From Rhodobacterales bacterium (GTDB lineage: Bacteria > Pseudomonadota > Alphaproteobacteria > Rhodobacterales > Rhodobacteraceae): 64,000 nucleotides of DNA. The DNA is taken from assembly GCA_002746935.1 (NCBI GenBank), contig PDRW01000023.1, positions 1 to 64,000 on the forward strand. The letters run 5' to 3'. The translations under genes and the position numbers were made by a program. The notes beneath the pieces are model-generated. The model made no database searches and had not been told where the DNA came from. It saw nothing but the letters and a program-made list of their open reading frames with translations. Of the stretch, positions 16,803-26,309 are shown in pieces; within the stretch, counting starts at the first letter, position 1, and each line of letters begins with the position of its first letter.

Positions 16803-17618
16803 ATGGATTCGGCCCTCGACTGGCATGGCGCCAAGGCGCTTCTGGAATGGTATATCGAGCTCGGCGCGGTGGATGCGGTGGGCGATCTGCCTGTGGACCG
16901 ATACGCGCTCGCGCCCACGCCGCCGAAATCCGATCTGAAACCCGGGGCCAGACCCGGGGCCCGGACAGCCGCCCGGACGCCCGCTCCGCCGCCCCCCGAA
17001 CCGGTGGCGCGCGATTTCGCCGCCGAGACGGTGGCGCTCGCCGAAACCGCCACCAGCCTCGAAGCGCTCGCCGGGACAATGCGCGATTTCGACGGGCTGG
17101 AGATCCGAAAGGGCGCGCGCAATTTCGTCTTTGCCGATGGCAACCCCCGCGCCCGGGTGATGATCGTCGGCGAGGCGCCGGGGGCGGATGAAGACCGCAT
17201 CGGCCGGCCTTTCGTCGGCCGGGCGGGGCAGCTTCTCGACCGGATGTTCGCCGCCATCGGCCTCGCCCGCGACCACCCCTACGCCGACAACGCCTTTTAC
17301 ATCACCAATATCCTGCCGTGGCGCCCGCCCGCCAACCGCACCCCCACGGCTGACGAAATGCGCATCATGGTGCCCTTCGTGCGGCGCCATATCGCGCTGG
17401 TCGACCCGGATGTGCTGATCCTGATGGGCAACACGCCCTGCAACGCACTGCTGGGGCGCTCGGGCATCCTGCGGATGCGCGGGCACTGGACCGAGGCCGA
17501 GGGCCGGCCGGTGATGCCGATGACCCACCCGGCCTATCTCCTGCGCAACCCTGCCGCCAAACGCGAGGCCTGGGCCGACCTGCTGGAGGTGCGGGCGAAA
17601 CTGAGGGAGGGCGCATGA
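16803..17618 (+). CDS. Family 4-type uracil-DNA glycosylase lacking the Fe-S cysteines
   Basis: Removes uracil from DNA as the first step of base-excision repair. It has 271 residues: an N-terminal region of about 90 residues including a Pro/Arg-rich linker, then the glycosylase domain. Catalytic and binding motifs are clear: [46 protein letters not shown], and [11 protein letters not shown]. Family 4 enzymes usually hold a 4Fe-4S cluster through four cysteines. Here the usual CxLx region reads [12 protein letters not shown] and the CLPF position reads MVPF; only one Cys is present in the whole protein. The enzyme is thus predicted to work without the cluster. It is divergent from pyrB. Confidence 0.88.
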   Translation: MDSALDWHGAKALLEWYIELGAVDAVGDLPVDRYALAPTPPKSDLKPGARPGARTAARTPAPPPPEPVARDFAAETVALAETATSLEALAGTMRDFDGLEIRKGARNFVFADGNPRARVMIVGEAPGADEDRIGRPFVGRAGQLLDRMFAAIGLARDHPYADNAFYITNILPWRPPANRTPTADEMRIMVPFVRRHIALVDPDVLILMGNTPCNALLGRSGILRMRGHWTEAEGRPVMPMTHPAYLLRNPAAKREAWADLLEVRAKLREGA

Positions 17619-17736
17619 CGCCTGCCCTGTTCGCCGCCCTGTTTGGCGCCCCGTTCGCAGCCCTGTGCGCCGTCCCGCGACATTACCCCGGCCCGGCGGC
17701 ACGCCGGTCCGGCATCTGAACACTACCGGAGCCAAC

Positions 17737-18285
17737 ATGAACCAGATCACCGATTCAGAAACCCGCGATTTCATCCCCGTCCGCATCGCCGTGCTGACCG
17801 TCTCCGACAGCCGCGCCCTCGCCGAGGACCGTTCCGGCGACACGCTGGTGAAACGGCTGGAGGCCGCGGGGCACCATCTGGCGGCGCGTGACATCGTGAA
17901 AGACGACCGCGCCGCGATTGCCGAAAAGCTCCGGGCCTGGAGCCTCGACGAGGGGGTCGACGTGGTGATCTCCACCGGTGGCACCGGGCTCACCGGGCGC
18001 GACGTGAGCGTCGAGGCGCATCGCGATGTCTACGAGAAGGAAATCGAGGCTTTTGCCACCATTTTCGCGCTGGTGAGCTACGGCAAGATCGGCACCAGCG
18101 CGGTGCAGTCGCGCGCCACCGGGGGCGTGGCGAACGGCACCTACTTTTTCGCGCTGCCGGGCTCGACCGGCGCCTGCAAGGACGCCTGGGACGAGATCCT
18201 CGCCCCGCAGCTCGACTACCGCCATCCGCCCTGCAATTTCGTCGAGATCTTGCCGCGGCTCGACGAGCACAAACGGCGGAAGTGA
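17737..18285 (+). CDS. moaB: Molybdenum cofactor biosynthesis protein B
   Basis: MoaB/Mog-family protein that adenylylates molybdopterin in molybdenum cofactor assembly. It has 182 residues. The family motifs are present: [43 protein letters not shown], and [30 protein letters not shown]. The ATG of MNQITDSET was chosen; an in-frame ATG 72 nt upstream would add a Pro/Arg-rich stretch not seen in the family. It is convergent with fnrL. Molybdoenzymes using this cofactor are often anaerobic, which fits the FNR-related neighbours. Confidence 0.93.
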   Translation: MNQITDSETRDFIPVRIAVLTVSDSRALAEDRSGDTLVKRLEAAGHHLAARDIVKDDRAAIAEKLRAWSLDEGVDVVISTGGTGLTGRDVSVEAHRDVYEKEIEAFATIFALVSYGKIGTSAVQSRATGGVANGTYFFALPGSTGACKDAWDEILAPQLDYRHPPCNFVEILPRLDEHKRRK

Positions 18286-18374
18286 CCCCGACCGGTCCGG
18301 CGCTGGCGGGGCCCTCAGGCCCCCGTCAAGCCATTGATTTTCATGTTGAATCTGCGCCGCTCACCGCGCTCCGG

Positions 18375-19124
18375 TCAGACGACGAGCCCGCCGTCGACGT
18401 CATCGCCGGTCTCGTTCATCAGCCGCTCCAGCGATGGCACCACCACCCGCCGCTTGCCGTCAAGTTCGATGATGCCGGCCTTTTTCAGCGCCGAAATCTG
18501 CCGGCTGACGGTTTCCAGTGTCAGCCCGAGATAGTCCGCCATCGCCTCGCGGGTGAGCGGCAGATTGAAATTCATCCCGTCCTTCGGGATGCTTGTCTTC
18601 AACGCCGCATCGCGCCGCGCCACGATCGCCAGCAGCGAGGCGATCTTTTCCCGCGCGGTCTTGCGGCCCAGAATCAGCATCCATTCCCGCGCCGAATCGA
18701 GTTCGTCCAGCGTCATTTCCAGAAGCCGGGTGCCGATATGCGGGGTCGTGGCCATCAGATCCTCGAATGGTGCCTTGCGGAAACAGCACACCGTGAGGTC
18801 CGAGACGGCAACCACGTCGAACGGGGCCGCATCGCGCCCTGGCCGGCCAATGAAATCCGACGGCAGCAACAGCCCCACCATCTGGGTGCGGCCATCTTCC
18901 ATCGTCTGGCTGAGGCTGGCGATACCTGTCACCACGGAGGCGACGAATTCCATGTGATCGCCGGCCCAGATCACCGGCTGTCCGGCCTCGTAGCTGCGGA
19001 AGTATTTTATTTCGTCGAGACGCTTGAGCTCGTCCGGATCGCAAAGCGCACAGACCGCCTGATGCCTGATCGGGCAGTTCCAGCACTCCTTTGGGTCCAG
19101 AGAGAGGTCCATCTTCACTTTCAT
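18375..19124 (-). CDS. fnrL: FNR-type oxygen-responsive transcription regulator
   Basis: Crp/Fnr-family regulator of 249 residues. The N-terminal cysteine cluster (ECWNCPIRHQAVCALC) with a later Cys pair (VCCF, about residue 112) should hold an oxygen-labile 4Fe-4S cluster. The effector domain follows (residues 30-150), and the helix-turn-helix is at about residues 190-215 (TREAMADYLGLTLETVSRQI), where the E-x-x-S-R recognition pattern predicts binding to TTGAT-N4-ATCAA. Exactly such a site lies 14 bp upstream of its ATG, shared with divergent hemN, so it probably regulates itself as well. A second matching site precedes cydA. Start choice between Met1 and Met5 is open. Confidence 0.94.
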   Translation of the reverse strand: MKVKMDLSLDPKECWNCPIRHQAVCALCDPDELKRLDEIKYFRSYEAGQPVIWAGDHMEFVASVVTGIASLSQTMEDGRTQMVGLLLPSDFIGRPGRDAAPFDVVAVSDLTVCCFRKAPFEDLMATTPHIGTRLLEMTLDELDSAREWMLILGRKTAREKIASLLAIVARRDAALKTSIPKDGMNFNLPLTREAMADYLGLTLETVSRQISALKKAGIIELDGKRRVVVPSLERLMNETGDDVDGGLVV

Positions 19125-19138
19125 GCCGGAGTCCCGGT

Positions 19139-19152
19139 TTGATCCTGATCAA
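19139..19152. promoter_or_regulatory. Perfect FNR box between fnrL and hemN
   Basis: The site is TTGATCCTGATCAA, matching the consensus TTGAT-N4-ATCAA at every position. It is 14 bp from the fnrL ATG and 29 bp from the hemN ATG. It could activate hemN at low oxygen and modulate fnrL. Confidence 0.9.
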
Positions 19153-19181
19153 AGTGGCGCGCGCGGTTTCCGCTAGAGCCT

Positions 19182-20543
19182 ATGCGAATGGAGACCCACA
19201 CGCAACTTCGCAAACTCGGCCTGTTCGACGCCCGAGTGCCCCGCTATACGAGCTATCCGACCGCGCCGCAATTCGATGCGGGCCTCGGCAGCGAGACCGT
19301 TTCCGGCTGGATCGAGGCGCTCCCTGCGGGCGCCCCGGTGTCACTTTACGTACATATCCCGTTCTGCCGCAGGCTCTGCTGGTTCTGCGCCTGCCGCACC
19401 CAGGGCACCCAGACCGCCGAGCCGGTGGGCAATTATGTCGAGACCCTGAAAGCGGAACTCGCGCTGATCGGGGCGCGGCTGCCCGCGGGGGTGAAGATCG
19501 GGTTTCTGCACTGGGGCGGGGGCACGCCGACCCTGCTGGGGCCGGAGATGATCGCCGATCTCGCCGGGGCGATCTTCGACATGGCGCCGCTGGCCGAGGG
19601 GGCGCAGTTTTCGGTCGAGATCGACCCGACCGAGATCGACGACGCCCGTCTCGACGCGCTTGCCGCTGCCGGGCTCAACCGCGCCTCCATCGGGGTGCAG
19701 GATTTCGACCCGATGATCCAGGAGGTCATCGGCCGGCCGCAGAGCTACGAGATCACCCGCGCGGCGGTCGACGGGCTGCGCGCCCGTGGCATCCGCTCGC
19801 TGAATGTCGATCTGCTCTATGGCCTGCCACACCAGACCGGGGCGCGGATTGCCGATTCGGTGAACAAGGTCATCAGCCTCGACCCCGACCGGATCGCGCT
19901 GTTCGGCTATGCCCATGTGCCGTGGATGTCGAAGCGGCAGCAGTTGATCCCGACCGAGGCCCTGCCGACCCCCGAAGACCGGCTGGAGCTCTACGGCATC
20001 GCCCGCGCTCTGTTCGTCGGGTCCGGCATGGAAGAGATCGGCATCGACCATTTCGCCAAGCCCGAAGACGGGCTCGCGGTGGCGCGGCGCAACGGCACGA
20101 TGCACCGCAATTTCCAGGGCTATACCGAGGACCAGTCGCCGGCGATGATCCCGGTCGGCGCTTCGGCGATCGGGCGGTTTCCGCAGGGCTATGCCCAGAA
20201 CGAGCCCGCGACCTCCAAGTATCAGGAGCGTGTGCGGGCGGGTGAGCTGGCCATTGCGCGGGGGCATGTGTTTGCGGGCGAAGACCGCGTCCGTGGCCGG
20301 ATCATCGAGGTGCTGCTGTGCGACTTCCGCGTCGATTTCGGGCAAGTGGCGGCGGAGTTCGGGGTGCCGCGCGATGCGCTGCTGGCGATGGCCGACGGGC
20401 TCGAAGAAGCGATGCCCGGGACCACTGTTGTTGAAGACGGCGTGCTGACCATCCGCGATGCCTACCGGCCGCTGGCGCGCATCATCGCCCGCCATTTCGA
20501 TGCCTACGACATGTCCTCGGCGCGTCATTCTCAGGCGGTGTGA
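19182..20543 (+). CDS. hemN: Oxygen-independent coproporphyrinogen III oxidase
   Basis: Radical-SAM enzyme that converts coproporphyrinogen III to protoporphyrinogen IX without oxygen in haem (and bacteriochlorophyll) synthesis. It has 453 residues, the size of true HemN. The Fe-S/SAM motif is HIPFCRRLCWFCACRT (CxxxCxxC) at about residues 60-75, preceded by the HemN-typical VPRYTSYPTAPQF. Further motifs are HWGGGTPTLLG, IEIDPTE-like FSVEIDPTEID and GVQDFDPMIQEVIGR. The gene is divergent from fnrL and shares the perfect FNR box, so anaerobic induction is very likely. ATG 19182 is used; ATG 19188 is equally possible. Confidence 0.96.
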   Translation: MRMETHTQLRKLGLFDARVPRYTSYPTAPQFDAGLGSETVSGWIEALPAGAPVSLYVHIPFCRRLCWFCACRTQGTQTAEPVGNYVETLKAELALIGARLPAGVKIGFLHWGGGTPTLLGPEMIADLAGAIFDMAPLAEGAQFSVEIDPTEIDDARLDALAAAGLNRASIGVQDFDPMIQEVIGRPQSYEITRAAVDGLRARGIRSLNVDLLYGLPHQTGARIADSVNKVISLDPDRIALFGYAHVPWMSKRQQLIPTEALPTPEDRLELYGIARALFVGSGMEEIGIDHFAKPEDGLAVARRNGTMHRNFQGYTEDQSPAMIPVGASAIGRFPQGYAQNEPATSKYQERVRAGELAIARGHVFAGEDRVRGRIIEVLLCDFRVDFGQVAAEFGVPRDALLAMADGLEEAMPGTTVVEDGVLTIRDAYRPLARIIARHFDAYDMSSARHSQAV

Positions 20544-20885
20544 AGGGTTTCTTCGGGGGCCGATGTGCGGGCGGTGAGGGCCGCCTGAGCGTCTTGGGCG
20601 CCGGACGCGAAATGCTGTCGTCCGGCCCTCGTGCTTCCTTCGCCTGAGTGTCGGGTTCCCCCTTCTCGGAGCTGCGATCGGCGCGGGAAACGCCGGAGAA
20701 ACAGCCGTCGGATCCGGTGGGCAGAGAATCCATTAGTCCGGACTACTGGAATACCATTAGTCCGGAATTCCGGACTAATGGACGCTCTCAAAAATGCTTT
20801 GAAAACAATGCTGTAAACCCGAACCCCTGAGCCAACCCGACGCAAGACCAGCGCCCGGTTCCCCCCCCGGCGCTTCAGACCACCC
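20544..20885. other. Convergent intergenic region (342 bp)
   Basis: It lies between the ends of hemN (+) and the rlmL-like gene (-). It contains the palindromic element at 20754-20781 and a half-site at 20730-20743. Otherwise I see no gene, RNA or clear terminator. Confidence 0.7.
20730..20781. repeat. CCATTAGTCCGG palindromic element, copy 2 (perfect, plus half-site)
   Basis: At 20754-20781 lies a perfect 28-bp palindrome: CCATTAGTCCGG, AATT, CCGGACTAATGG. A half-site CCATTAGTCCGGAC lies at 20730-20743, 10 bp upstream, preceded by GAAT as in copy 3. It is in a convergent intergenic region. Confidence 0.92.
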
Positions 20886-21980
20886 TCAGAGCGGCCCCGC
20901 TTGAAAGAGCTTCACCTTCAGCCCCCCATGGGCAATCGGCTCCGAGGCGGCAAGCTTCAGCCCTGTCGCCTTCGCGAGCCCCGCGTCATTGGTGACCAGC
21001 CCGACCCGCCAGCCGTGGAACCGTTCGCGCAGCACCGCGCCGAGGCTGCCATAGAGCGCAAACAGCGGTTTGCGGTTGCCGATCCGTCCGCCATAGGGCG
21101 GGTTGGCGATCACCAAACCGGGCGGGCCGTCGGGGCGTTGCAGATCGCTCACCGCCGCGCGGGCAAAGCGGGTGATCTCCGCCACCCCGGCGCGTGCGGC
21201 ATTCTCGCTGGCCCCCTTCACTGCCCCCTGATCGCGGTCGGACCCGTAACACAGACAATGCGCCGGCCGCGTATCCCCGGCCCGCATCGCCGCCACCGCC
21301 GCCGCGTCGAGCCCGGCCAGATGCTCGAAGGCGAAGCTGCGGTCGCGGCCCGGCGCCAGCCCCGCGGCGATCTCCGCGGCCTCGATCACGAACGTGCCGG
21401 AACCGCACATCGGGTCAACCAGTGGCATCTTCCCGTCGTAGCCACAGGCGCGCAGCATCAGCGCCGCCATGGTCTCGCGCATCGGCGCCTTGCCGGTAAA
21501 CCGCTTGTGGCCGCGTTTGTGCAGGCTTTCGCCTGAAGTGTCAGTGCTGATGGTGACGAGGTTGTCGTCGATCCGCACCTTGAGCACGACCCCGGCCTCC
21601 CCCGAGACCGGCGCGCCGAGCTCTTCGGAAATCGCGCGTTCGATGCGCTGGGCGGCGGCTCTGGCGTGGTAGATCTTCGACCGCCGGGTGGTGACCTCGA
21701 CCCGCACCGGCACGTCCGGCCGCAGCACCGCGCCCCAGTTGACCTTGCGCGCCCGCTTGTCGAGTTGGGCGAGGTGGAAGGCGCGGAATTCGGCGATCCG
21801 CGCCAGCACCCGCACCGCCCCGCGCAGGCCGATATTCGCGGCCCAGACCTCGCGCCAGCCGCCGCTGAGGGTCACGCCCCCGGGGGTGGTGCCGGTGACA
21901 TTGAGCCCAAGCTCCGCCGCTTCCTCGGCCAGAAACGCTTCGAGCCCCGGTGCGGTGACGAGAAAGATGTCGAACGCCAT
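20886..21980 (-). CDS. rlmL: THUMP-domain rRNA/RNA guanine-N2 methyltransferase (RlmL type)
   Basis: SAM-dependent methyltransferase of 364 residues. An N-terminal THUMP RNA-binding domain covers about residues 40-155 (KVNWGAVLRPDVPVRVEVTTRRSKIYHARAAAQRIE, given here only in part: VEVTTRRSKIYH). The Rossmann domain holds VDPMCGSGTFVIEAAEIA and the catalytic NPPYGGRIG. The family includes RlmL, which makes m2G2445 in 23S rRNA. E. coli RlmL is fused to RlmK and is twice as long; this protein has only the RlmL half, which is usual in alphaproteobacteria. Exact target is inferred. The ATG of MAFDIFLVTAPG was chosen over an upstream in-frame start. Confidence 0.85.
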   Translation of the reverse strand: MAFDIFLVTAPGLEAFLAEEAAELGLNVTGTTPGGVTLSGGWREVWAANIGLRGAVRVLARIAEFRAFHLAQLDKRARKVNWGAVLRPDVPVRVEVTTRRSKIYHARAAAQRIERAISEELGAPVSGEAGVVLKVRIDDNLVTISTDTSGESLHKRGHKRFTGKAPMRETMAALMLRACGYDGKMPLVDPMCGSGTFVIEAAEIAAGLAPGRDRSFAFEHLAGLDAAAVAAMRAGDTRPAHCLCYGSDRDQGAVKGASENAARAGVAEITRFARAAVSDLQRPDGPPGLVIANPPYGGRIGNRKPLFALYGSLGAVLRERFHGWRVGLVTNDAGLAKATGLKLAASEPIAHGGLKVKLFQAGPL

Positions 21981-22053
21981 GCCCTGCCTGTAGCCGGAAA
22001 CCGGGGGCGGCAAAAGGGGTTGCCGTGCCCCGGGCTGTGGCTATCCTCACCCC

Positions 22054-22509
22054 ATGACCGAAAGCATCCTGTTCGTCTGCCTTGGCAATATCTGCCGCTC
22101 GCCCACCGCCGAAGCGGTGACCCGCGCCCTTGCCGAACGCGAGGGGCTCGACCTTCTGCTCGACAGCGCCGGCACCGGGTCATGGCATGTGGGCGAGCCG
22201 CCCTGTCCGGGCATGGTGCAGGCGGCGGCGGAGAGCGGATACGATCTCACCGCCCTCAGGGCACGACAGCTCACGGGCGGAGATTTCACCCGGTTCGATC
22301 TGATCGTGGCGATGGATCGCGCCAATCTCGACGACATTGCCGGGGTCACGCCCAAGGGCGCGCGGGCGGAGGTGAAGCTGTTTACCGAATTTGCGCCCGA
22401 GACCGGTCTGCGCGACGTGCCCGACGCCTATTTCACCAGGGACTATGTGGGTGCGCTGAGGCTGATCGAGACTTGCGCCAAAGGGCTTGTCGCCAGCCTG
22501 AAACGGTGA
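22054..22509 (+). CDS. Low-molecular-weight protein tyrosine phosphatase
   Basis: Cytoplasmic phosphatase of 151 residues. The catalytic loop is near the start, FVCLGNICRSPTAEA (CxxxxxRS), and the general acid Asp lies in VPDAYF, near residue 128. TGSWHVGEPPCPGMVQAA is typical of the family. Substrates are unknown; bacterial members act on tyrosine kinases of exopolysaccharide synthesis or on arsenate (ArsC type), but nothing nearby suggests either. It is divergent from the rlmL-like gene with 73 bp between starts. Confidence 0.92.
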   Translation: MTESILFVCLGNICRSPTAEAVTRALAEREGLDLLLDSAGTGSWHVGEPPCPGMVQAAAESGYDLTALRARQLTGGDFTRFDLIVAMDRANLDDIAGVTPKGARAEVKLFTEFAPETGLRDVPDAYFTRDYVGALRLIETCAKGLVASLKR

Positions 22510-22551
22510 ACGGGGCCCGGTGGCAGGCCCCGCTTGACATCCGCGCCCGGC

Positions 22552-22866
22552 TTATTCGCAGTGTTGCGCGGCAGAGCTGCCAAACTGGCGCCACTTTTCC
22601 CAGAAACGGTTGTCCGAAGCCGAGGCCGAGGCGCGGATTTCCTGGCTCATGTGCGGATCAAGGAAAATCTGCGCGCCGCGCTTCTGTTCCGCCCCGCTGA
22701 GCACCGAATCGGCGACAGTCTGAATGCAGGCGCAAAGGGCGGGTGCCCGGGCGCCGCGGCTGGTTGCGGTGCAGGCATCGGCAATGACGCCGCCGGCGCT
22801 TGCGGTGGTGGACAAGGCAGGCAGGCTGAGCGCTCCGAGCATCAGGGCGAAGGCGGTCTGCTTCAT
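22552..22866 (-). CDS. Small secreted protein with a conserved Cys pair
   Basis: A 104-residue protein with a signal peptide (MKQTAFALMLGALSLPALSTTASA). The mature part of about 80 residues has four cysteines, including ALCACIQ, and one at the very C-terminus (QHCE), and includes FWEKWRQFGSSAA. I do not recognise a characterised family; similar short periplasmic proteins are common in Rhodobacterales. It is an isolated gene, convergent with the phosphatase gene. Confidence 0.75.
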   Translation of the reverse strand: MKQTAFALMLGALSLPALSTTASAGGVIADACTATSRGARAPALCACIQTVADSVLSGAEQKRGAQIFLDPHMSQEIRASASASDNRFWEKWRQFGSSAAQHCE

Positions 22867-22960
22867 GTTTCAGGCTCCGTTCGTGACTTGCGGCAGCACA
22901 ATTCGAACCCCCGGCCCTCTCTAGCAGGGCCGGACCGGTGCTGCAACGCCGGATTGGCGG

Positions 22961-23908
22961 TCAGACCTTCTTGAGGATCGCGTCGCTCACAAGGTCGTGC
23001 ACCTGGTCACGGTCGCACAGTTCCGTGCCCCCGGTCGTGACTGCCGAAGAGGCCGCTGCCACGCCGTAGCGCAGTGCCTCGTCCCAGGTGGCGCCGTTGG
23101 CCAGCGACCAGGTGAACACGCCGACGAAACTGTCGCCCGCACCCACTTTCGAGGCGGCCTCGACGGGGCGTGTCTTCGACCACCAGCGGTTCTCGCCCTC
23201 GGCCAGAACCGAGCCTTCGCTGCCCAGCGCGAACACCACCACCTCGGCCACGTTGCGCTTGGTCAGCTCTTCGGCGAAATCGGCAACCGCCTTCACGTCG
23301 GCGAGCTTGCGCCCGGCGAGGTCTTCGGCTTCGGCCAGGTCGAGGCGCAGGATTTGCTGGCGCACCGCGCCGGGGCGCAGCAGCGCCCGCATCGGCTCGC
23401 CGGAGGTGTCGAGCACCAGCTTGGCCGAACTGTCCTTCATCTGCTTGGCCAGCCGCGAGGGAAAATCGACCGGCACGCCGGGCGGCTGACTGCCCGAGAG
23501 CACCACCCAGCCCTTCTGCGGCGTGCAGCGGCGCAGCGCCCCCATGACGTCCCGGTTTTCCTCTTCGGTCCAGGTCGGCCCCGGGGTCACGAAGCGGAAT
23601 TGCTCGCCGGTCGAACGGTTGGTCACGGCGAAGCTCTGCCGGGTCTCGCCATGGGTGTGGAACACTTCCGGCACCAGCGGTTCGGTGCGCAGCCGCTCGA
23701 GGTAGCGCTGCCCCTGGAAGCCCGAGATCGCCACGAAGGCCCGCGCCGCGCCGCCCATCTTGCCGACCGCCCGCGCCACGTTGATGCCGCCGCCCCCGGC
23801 CTCGGTCACCGGCGTGTCGCAGCGCAGCTTTTCTTCCGGCACGATGTGGTCGGTGTAGGTCGAGCGGTCGAGCGCCGGGTTGAGGGTAATGGTGAGAATG
23901 TCGGACAT
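22961..23908 (-). CDS. PfkB-family sugar-phosphate kinase (1-phosphofructokinase-like)
   Basis: Phosphorylates a sugar phosphate with ATP. It has 315 residues. The family signatures are present: TLNPALDRSTYTDHI, EAGGGGINVARAVGKMGG (substrate loop), and the catalytic VGAGDSFVGVFTWSLA at about residue 250. The opening TITLNPALD and overall length match the 1-phosphofructokinase/6-phosphofructokinase II/tagatose-6-phosphate kinase group. No PTS or sugar-transport genes are adjacent, so the substrate is undecided. It stands alone between the small secreted protein and lepA. Confidence 0.88.
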   Translation of the reverse strand: MSDILTITLNPALDRSTYTDHIVPEEKLRCDTPVTEAGGGGINVARAVGKMGGAARAFVAISGFQGQRYLERLRTEPLVPEVFHTHGETRQSFAVTNRSTGEQFRFVTPGPTWTEEENRDVMGALRRCTPQKGWVVLSGSQPPGVPVDFPSRLAKQMKDSSAKLVLDTSGEPMRALLRPGAVRQQILRLDLAEAEDLAGRKLADVKAVADFAEELTKRNVAEVVVFALGSEGSVLAEGENRWWSKTRPVEAASKVGAGDSFVGVFTWSLANGATWDEALRYGVAAASSAVTTGGTELCDRDQVHDLVSDAILKKV

Positions 23909-24110
23909 GGATGAACCCTGTGCTGGAGACCGTATGCGTTAGCGCGAACACGCATACAGGCGAAACCGGGCGCGGGCAAGGTGCTGCGGTGCAAGGGTGT
24001 CATGCTCTGGCGGCAGGGGGGCGTGCCGAAGGCGCAGCCCCCGTTGATCCCTGTCGATCCCAGCCGATCCCCATTGACGCCCGCCCCTTTTCACCGCCAT
24101 ATCCCGGCCC

Positions 24111-25910
24111 ATGACAGAGCTCGCCCATATCCGCAATTTCTCCATCGTCGCCCATATCGACCACGGCAAGTCCACCCTTGCCGACCGGCTGATCCAGGAG
24201 ACGGCCACCGTTGCCGACCGCGACATGAAGGAACAATTGCTCGATTCGATGGATATCGAGCGCGAACGCGGCATCACCATCAAGGCCAACACGGTGCGCC
24301 TCGACTATACCGCCGACAATGGCGAGGCCTATGTGCTGAACCTGATCGACACCCCGGGCCATGTGGATTTCGCCTATGAGGTGTCGCGCAGCATGCGCGC
24401 CGTCGAAGGCTCGCTGCTGGTGGTCGACTCGACCCAGGGGGTGGAGGCGCAGACGCTCGCCAATGTCTATCAGGCGATCGACGCCGACCACGAGATCGTA
24501 CCCGTGCTCAACAAGATCGACCTGCCGGCCTCGGATTGCGACCGGGTGGCCGAGCAGATCGAGGATGTGATCGGCATCGACGCATCGGGCGCCATTCAGG
24601 TCTCGGCCAAGACCGGGGTGGGGATCCATGAGGTGCTGGAGGCGATCGTCACCGAACTGCCCGCGCCCGAAGGCACCCGCGACGCGCCGCTCAAGGCGAT
24701 GCTGGTCGATTCGTGGTATGATGCCTATCTCGGCGTGATCGTGCTGGTGCGCATCATCGACGGCGAGTTGCGCAAGGGCGACCGCATCCGCATGCTCTCC
24801 ACCAATGCCGTCTATCCGGTTGACCGGGTGGGCGTGTTCCGTCCTGACATGGCGCCGATCGACGTGCTCGGCCCCGGCGAGATCGGCTTTCTCACCGCCA
24901 GTATCAAACAGGTGCGCGACACCCGCGTGGGCGATACCATCACCACCGAGAAGAAGGGCACCGACGCCCCGCTGCCGGGCTTCAAACCCTCGGTGCCGGT
25001 GGTGTTCTGCGGCCTGTTCCCGGTGGACAGCAACGAGTTCGAAGACCTGCGCGACGCCATCGGCAAGCTCGCCCTCAACGACGCCTCGTTCTCCCATGAA
25101 ATGGAAACCTCCGCGGCGCTGGGTTTCGGCTTCCGCTGCGGCTTTCTCGGGCTGTTGCATCTCGAGGTCATCCGCGACCGGCTGGAGCGTGAATACAATA
25201 TCGACCTGATCACCACCGCGCCTTCGGTGGTCTATAACATCTACATGAAGGACGGGGAGATGCGCGAGTTGCACAACCCCGCCGACATGCCCGACCCCTC
25301 GCATATCGACCGCATCGAGGAACCCCGCATCAAGGCGACCATCCTCGTGCCCGACGAATTTCTCGGCGATGTGCTGAAGCTCTGTCAGGACCGTCGCGGC
25401 ATCCAGCTCGACCTGACCTATGCCGGCGCGCGCGCCATGGTGGTCTATGATCTGCCGCTGAACGAGGTGGTGTTCGACTTCTACGACCGGCTGAAATCGG
25501 TCACCAAGGGCTATGCCTCCTTTGACTACCAGCTTACCGGCTACCGCGCGGATAACCTCGTGAAGATGCAGATTCTGGTCAATGAAGAGCCGGTGGACGC
25601 GCTGTCGATCATGGTCCACCGCGACCGCGCCGAAACCCGCGGCCGGGCGATGTGCGAAAAGCTCAAGGAGCTGATCCCGCGCCACATGTTCAAGATCCCG
25701 ATTCAGGCGGCACTTGGCGGCAAGGTGATCGCCCGCGAGACCCTGAGCGCCCTGCGCAAGGACGTGACCGCCAAGTGCTACGGCGGTGACGCCACCCGGA
25801 AGAAGAAGCTTCTCGAAAAGCAGAAGGCCGGCAAGAAGAAGATGCGCCAGTTCGGCAAGGTCGACATCCCGCAGGAAGCCTTCATCTCGGCGCTGAAGAT
25901 GGACAGCTAG
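24111..25910 (+). CDS. lepA: Elongation factor 4 (back-translocating GTPase)
   Basis: Ribosome-associated GTPase LepA/EF4, 599 residues, the family norm. GTPase motifs: [15 protein letters not shown] (G1), [14 protein letters not shown] (G2), [14 protein letters not shown] (G3), [10 protein letters not shown] (G4). The LepA-specific C-terminal domain is present with [15 protein letters not shown]-type basic residues near the end ([22 protein letters not shown]). It has a family role in ribosome biogenesis or fidelity under stress. The gene is monocistronic by spacing, with about 110 bp before the next small gene and a possible hairpin just after the stop. Confidence 0.97.
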   Translation: MTELAHIRNFSIVAHIDHGKSTLADRLIQETATVADRDMKEQLLDSMDIERERGITIKANTVRLDYTADNGEAYVLNLIDTPGHVDFAYEVSRSMRAVEGSLLVVDSTQGVEAQTLANVYQAIDADHEIVPVLNKIDLPASDCDRVAEQIEDVIGIDASGAIQVSAKTGVGIHEVLEAIVTELPAPEGTRDAPLKAMLVDSWYDAYLGVIVLVRIIDGELRKGDRIRMLSTNAVYPVDRVGVFRPDMAPIDVLGPGEIGFLTASIKQVRDTRVGDTITTEKKGTDAPLPGFKPSVPVVFCGLFPVDSNEFEDLRDAIGKLALNDASFSHEMETSAALGFGFRCGFLGLLHLEVIRDRLEREYNIDLITTAPSVVYNIYMKDGEMRELHNPADMPDPSHIDRIEEPRIKATILVPDEFLGDVLKLCQDRRGIQLDLTYAGARAMVVYDLPLNEVVFDFYDRLKSVTKGYASFDYQLTGYRADNLVKMQILVNEEPVDALSIMVHRDRAETRGRAMCEKLKELIPRHMFKIPIQAALGGKVIARETLSALRKDVTAKCYGGDATRKKKLLEKQKAGKKKMRQFGKVDIPQEAFISALKMDS

Positions 25911-25911
25911 G

Positions 25912-25942
25912 GGCAGGGGGCCGGGCGGCTTCCGGGCCTGCC
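25912..25942 (+). terminator. Possible hairpin after lepA
   Basis: GGCAGG at 25912-25917 can pair with CCTGCC at 25937-25942 right after the lepA stop; the inner part is GC-rich and may pair further. There is no T-run, so termination is only suggested. Confidence 0.3.
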
Positions 25943-26018
25943 GCATTCCGCTCCTGTCCCCCCCCCGCCCGCTCCTCCTCCGTTCCCCGTCCTGACCCAC
26001 GCCCAACCGGAGCCCGCC

Positions 26019-26195
26019 ATGACCCGTCTCACCCTCTTCCTCGGCTCGATGATCGGCTCGACGCTCGCCTTCGTCTTCGTGGTCGTGGCGCTCGTCGCCG
26101 GTCTTGCGACCCTCTGGCCGCTGCTCGGGGCCGCGGCACTTGGCTATGCGGTCGGCTGGCCGGTAGCCTGGCTCATCGCCCGGCGGATGCAGTGA
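26019..26195 (+). CDS. 58-residue membrane microprotein
   Basis: The start is ATG 26019 and the stop TGA 26193-26195. Nearly the whole protein is hydrophobic: a first helix at about residues 5-30 (LFLGSMIGSTLAFVFVVVAL) and a second at about 33-52, ending GWPVAWLIARRMQ. No family is known to me. The C-terminus GxPVAWxxARx is shared with the microprotein at 26310, and both have the same two-helix plan, so they look like tandem paralogues. The upstream GGAGCCCGCC gives a plausible ribosome-binding site. The two may form a pair in the inner membrane. Confidence 0.6.
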   Translation: MTRLTLFLGSMIGSTLAFVFVVVALVAGLATLWPLLGAAALGYAVGWPVAWLIARRMQ

Positions 26196-26309
26196 GGGCG
26201 CACCGACACATACCAAACCCCGCATGACACAGATCAAAGACAGCCCCGCGCCCCCCATGCAGCCTGCCCCGTGAGATCGCGCGCCTGATCCACCGCAAGG
26301 GAGCAAGAC

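Noticed and set aside
26224-26237. FNR box upstream of the microprotein at 26310
   Set aside because: ATGAC-ACAG-ATCAA deviates at two of five positions in the left half; too weak beside the two perfect sites.
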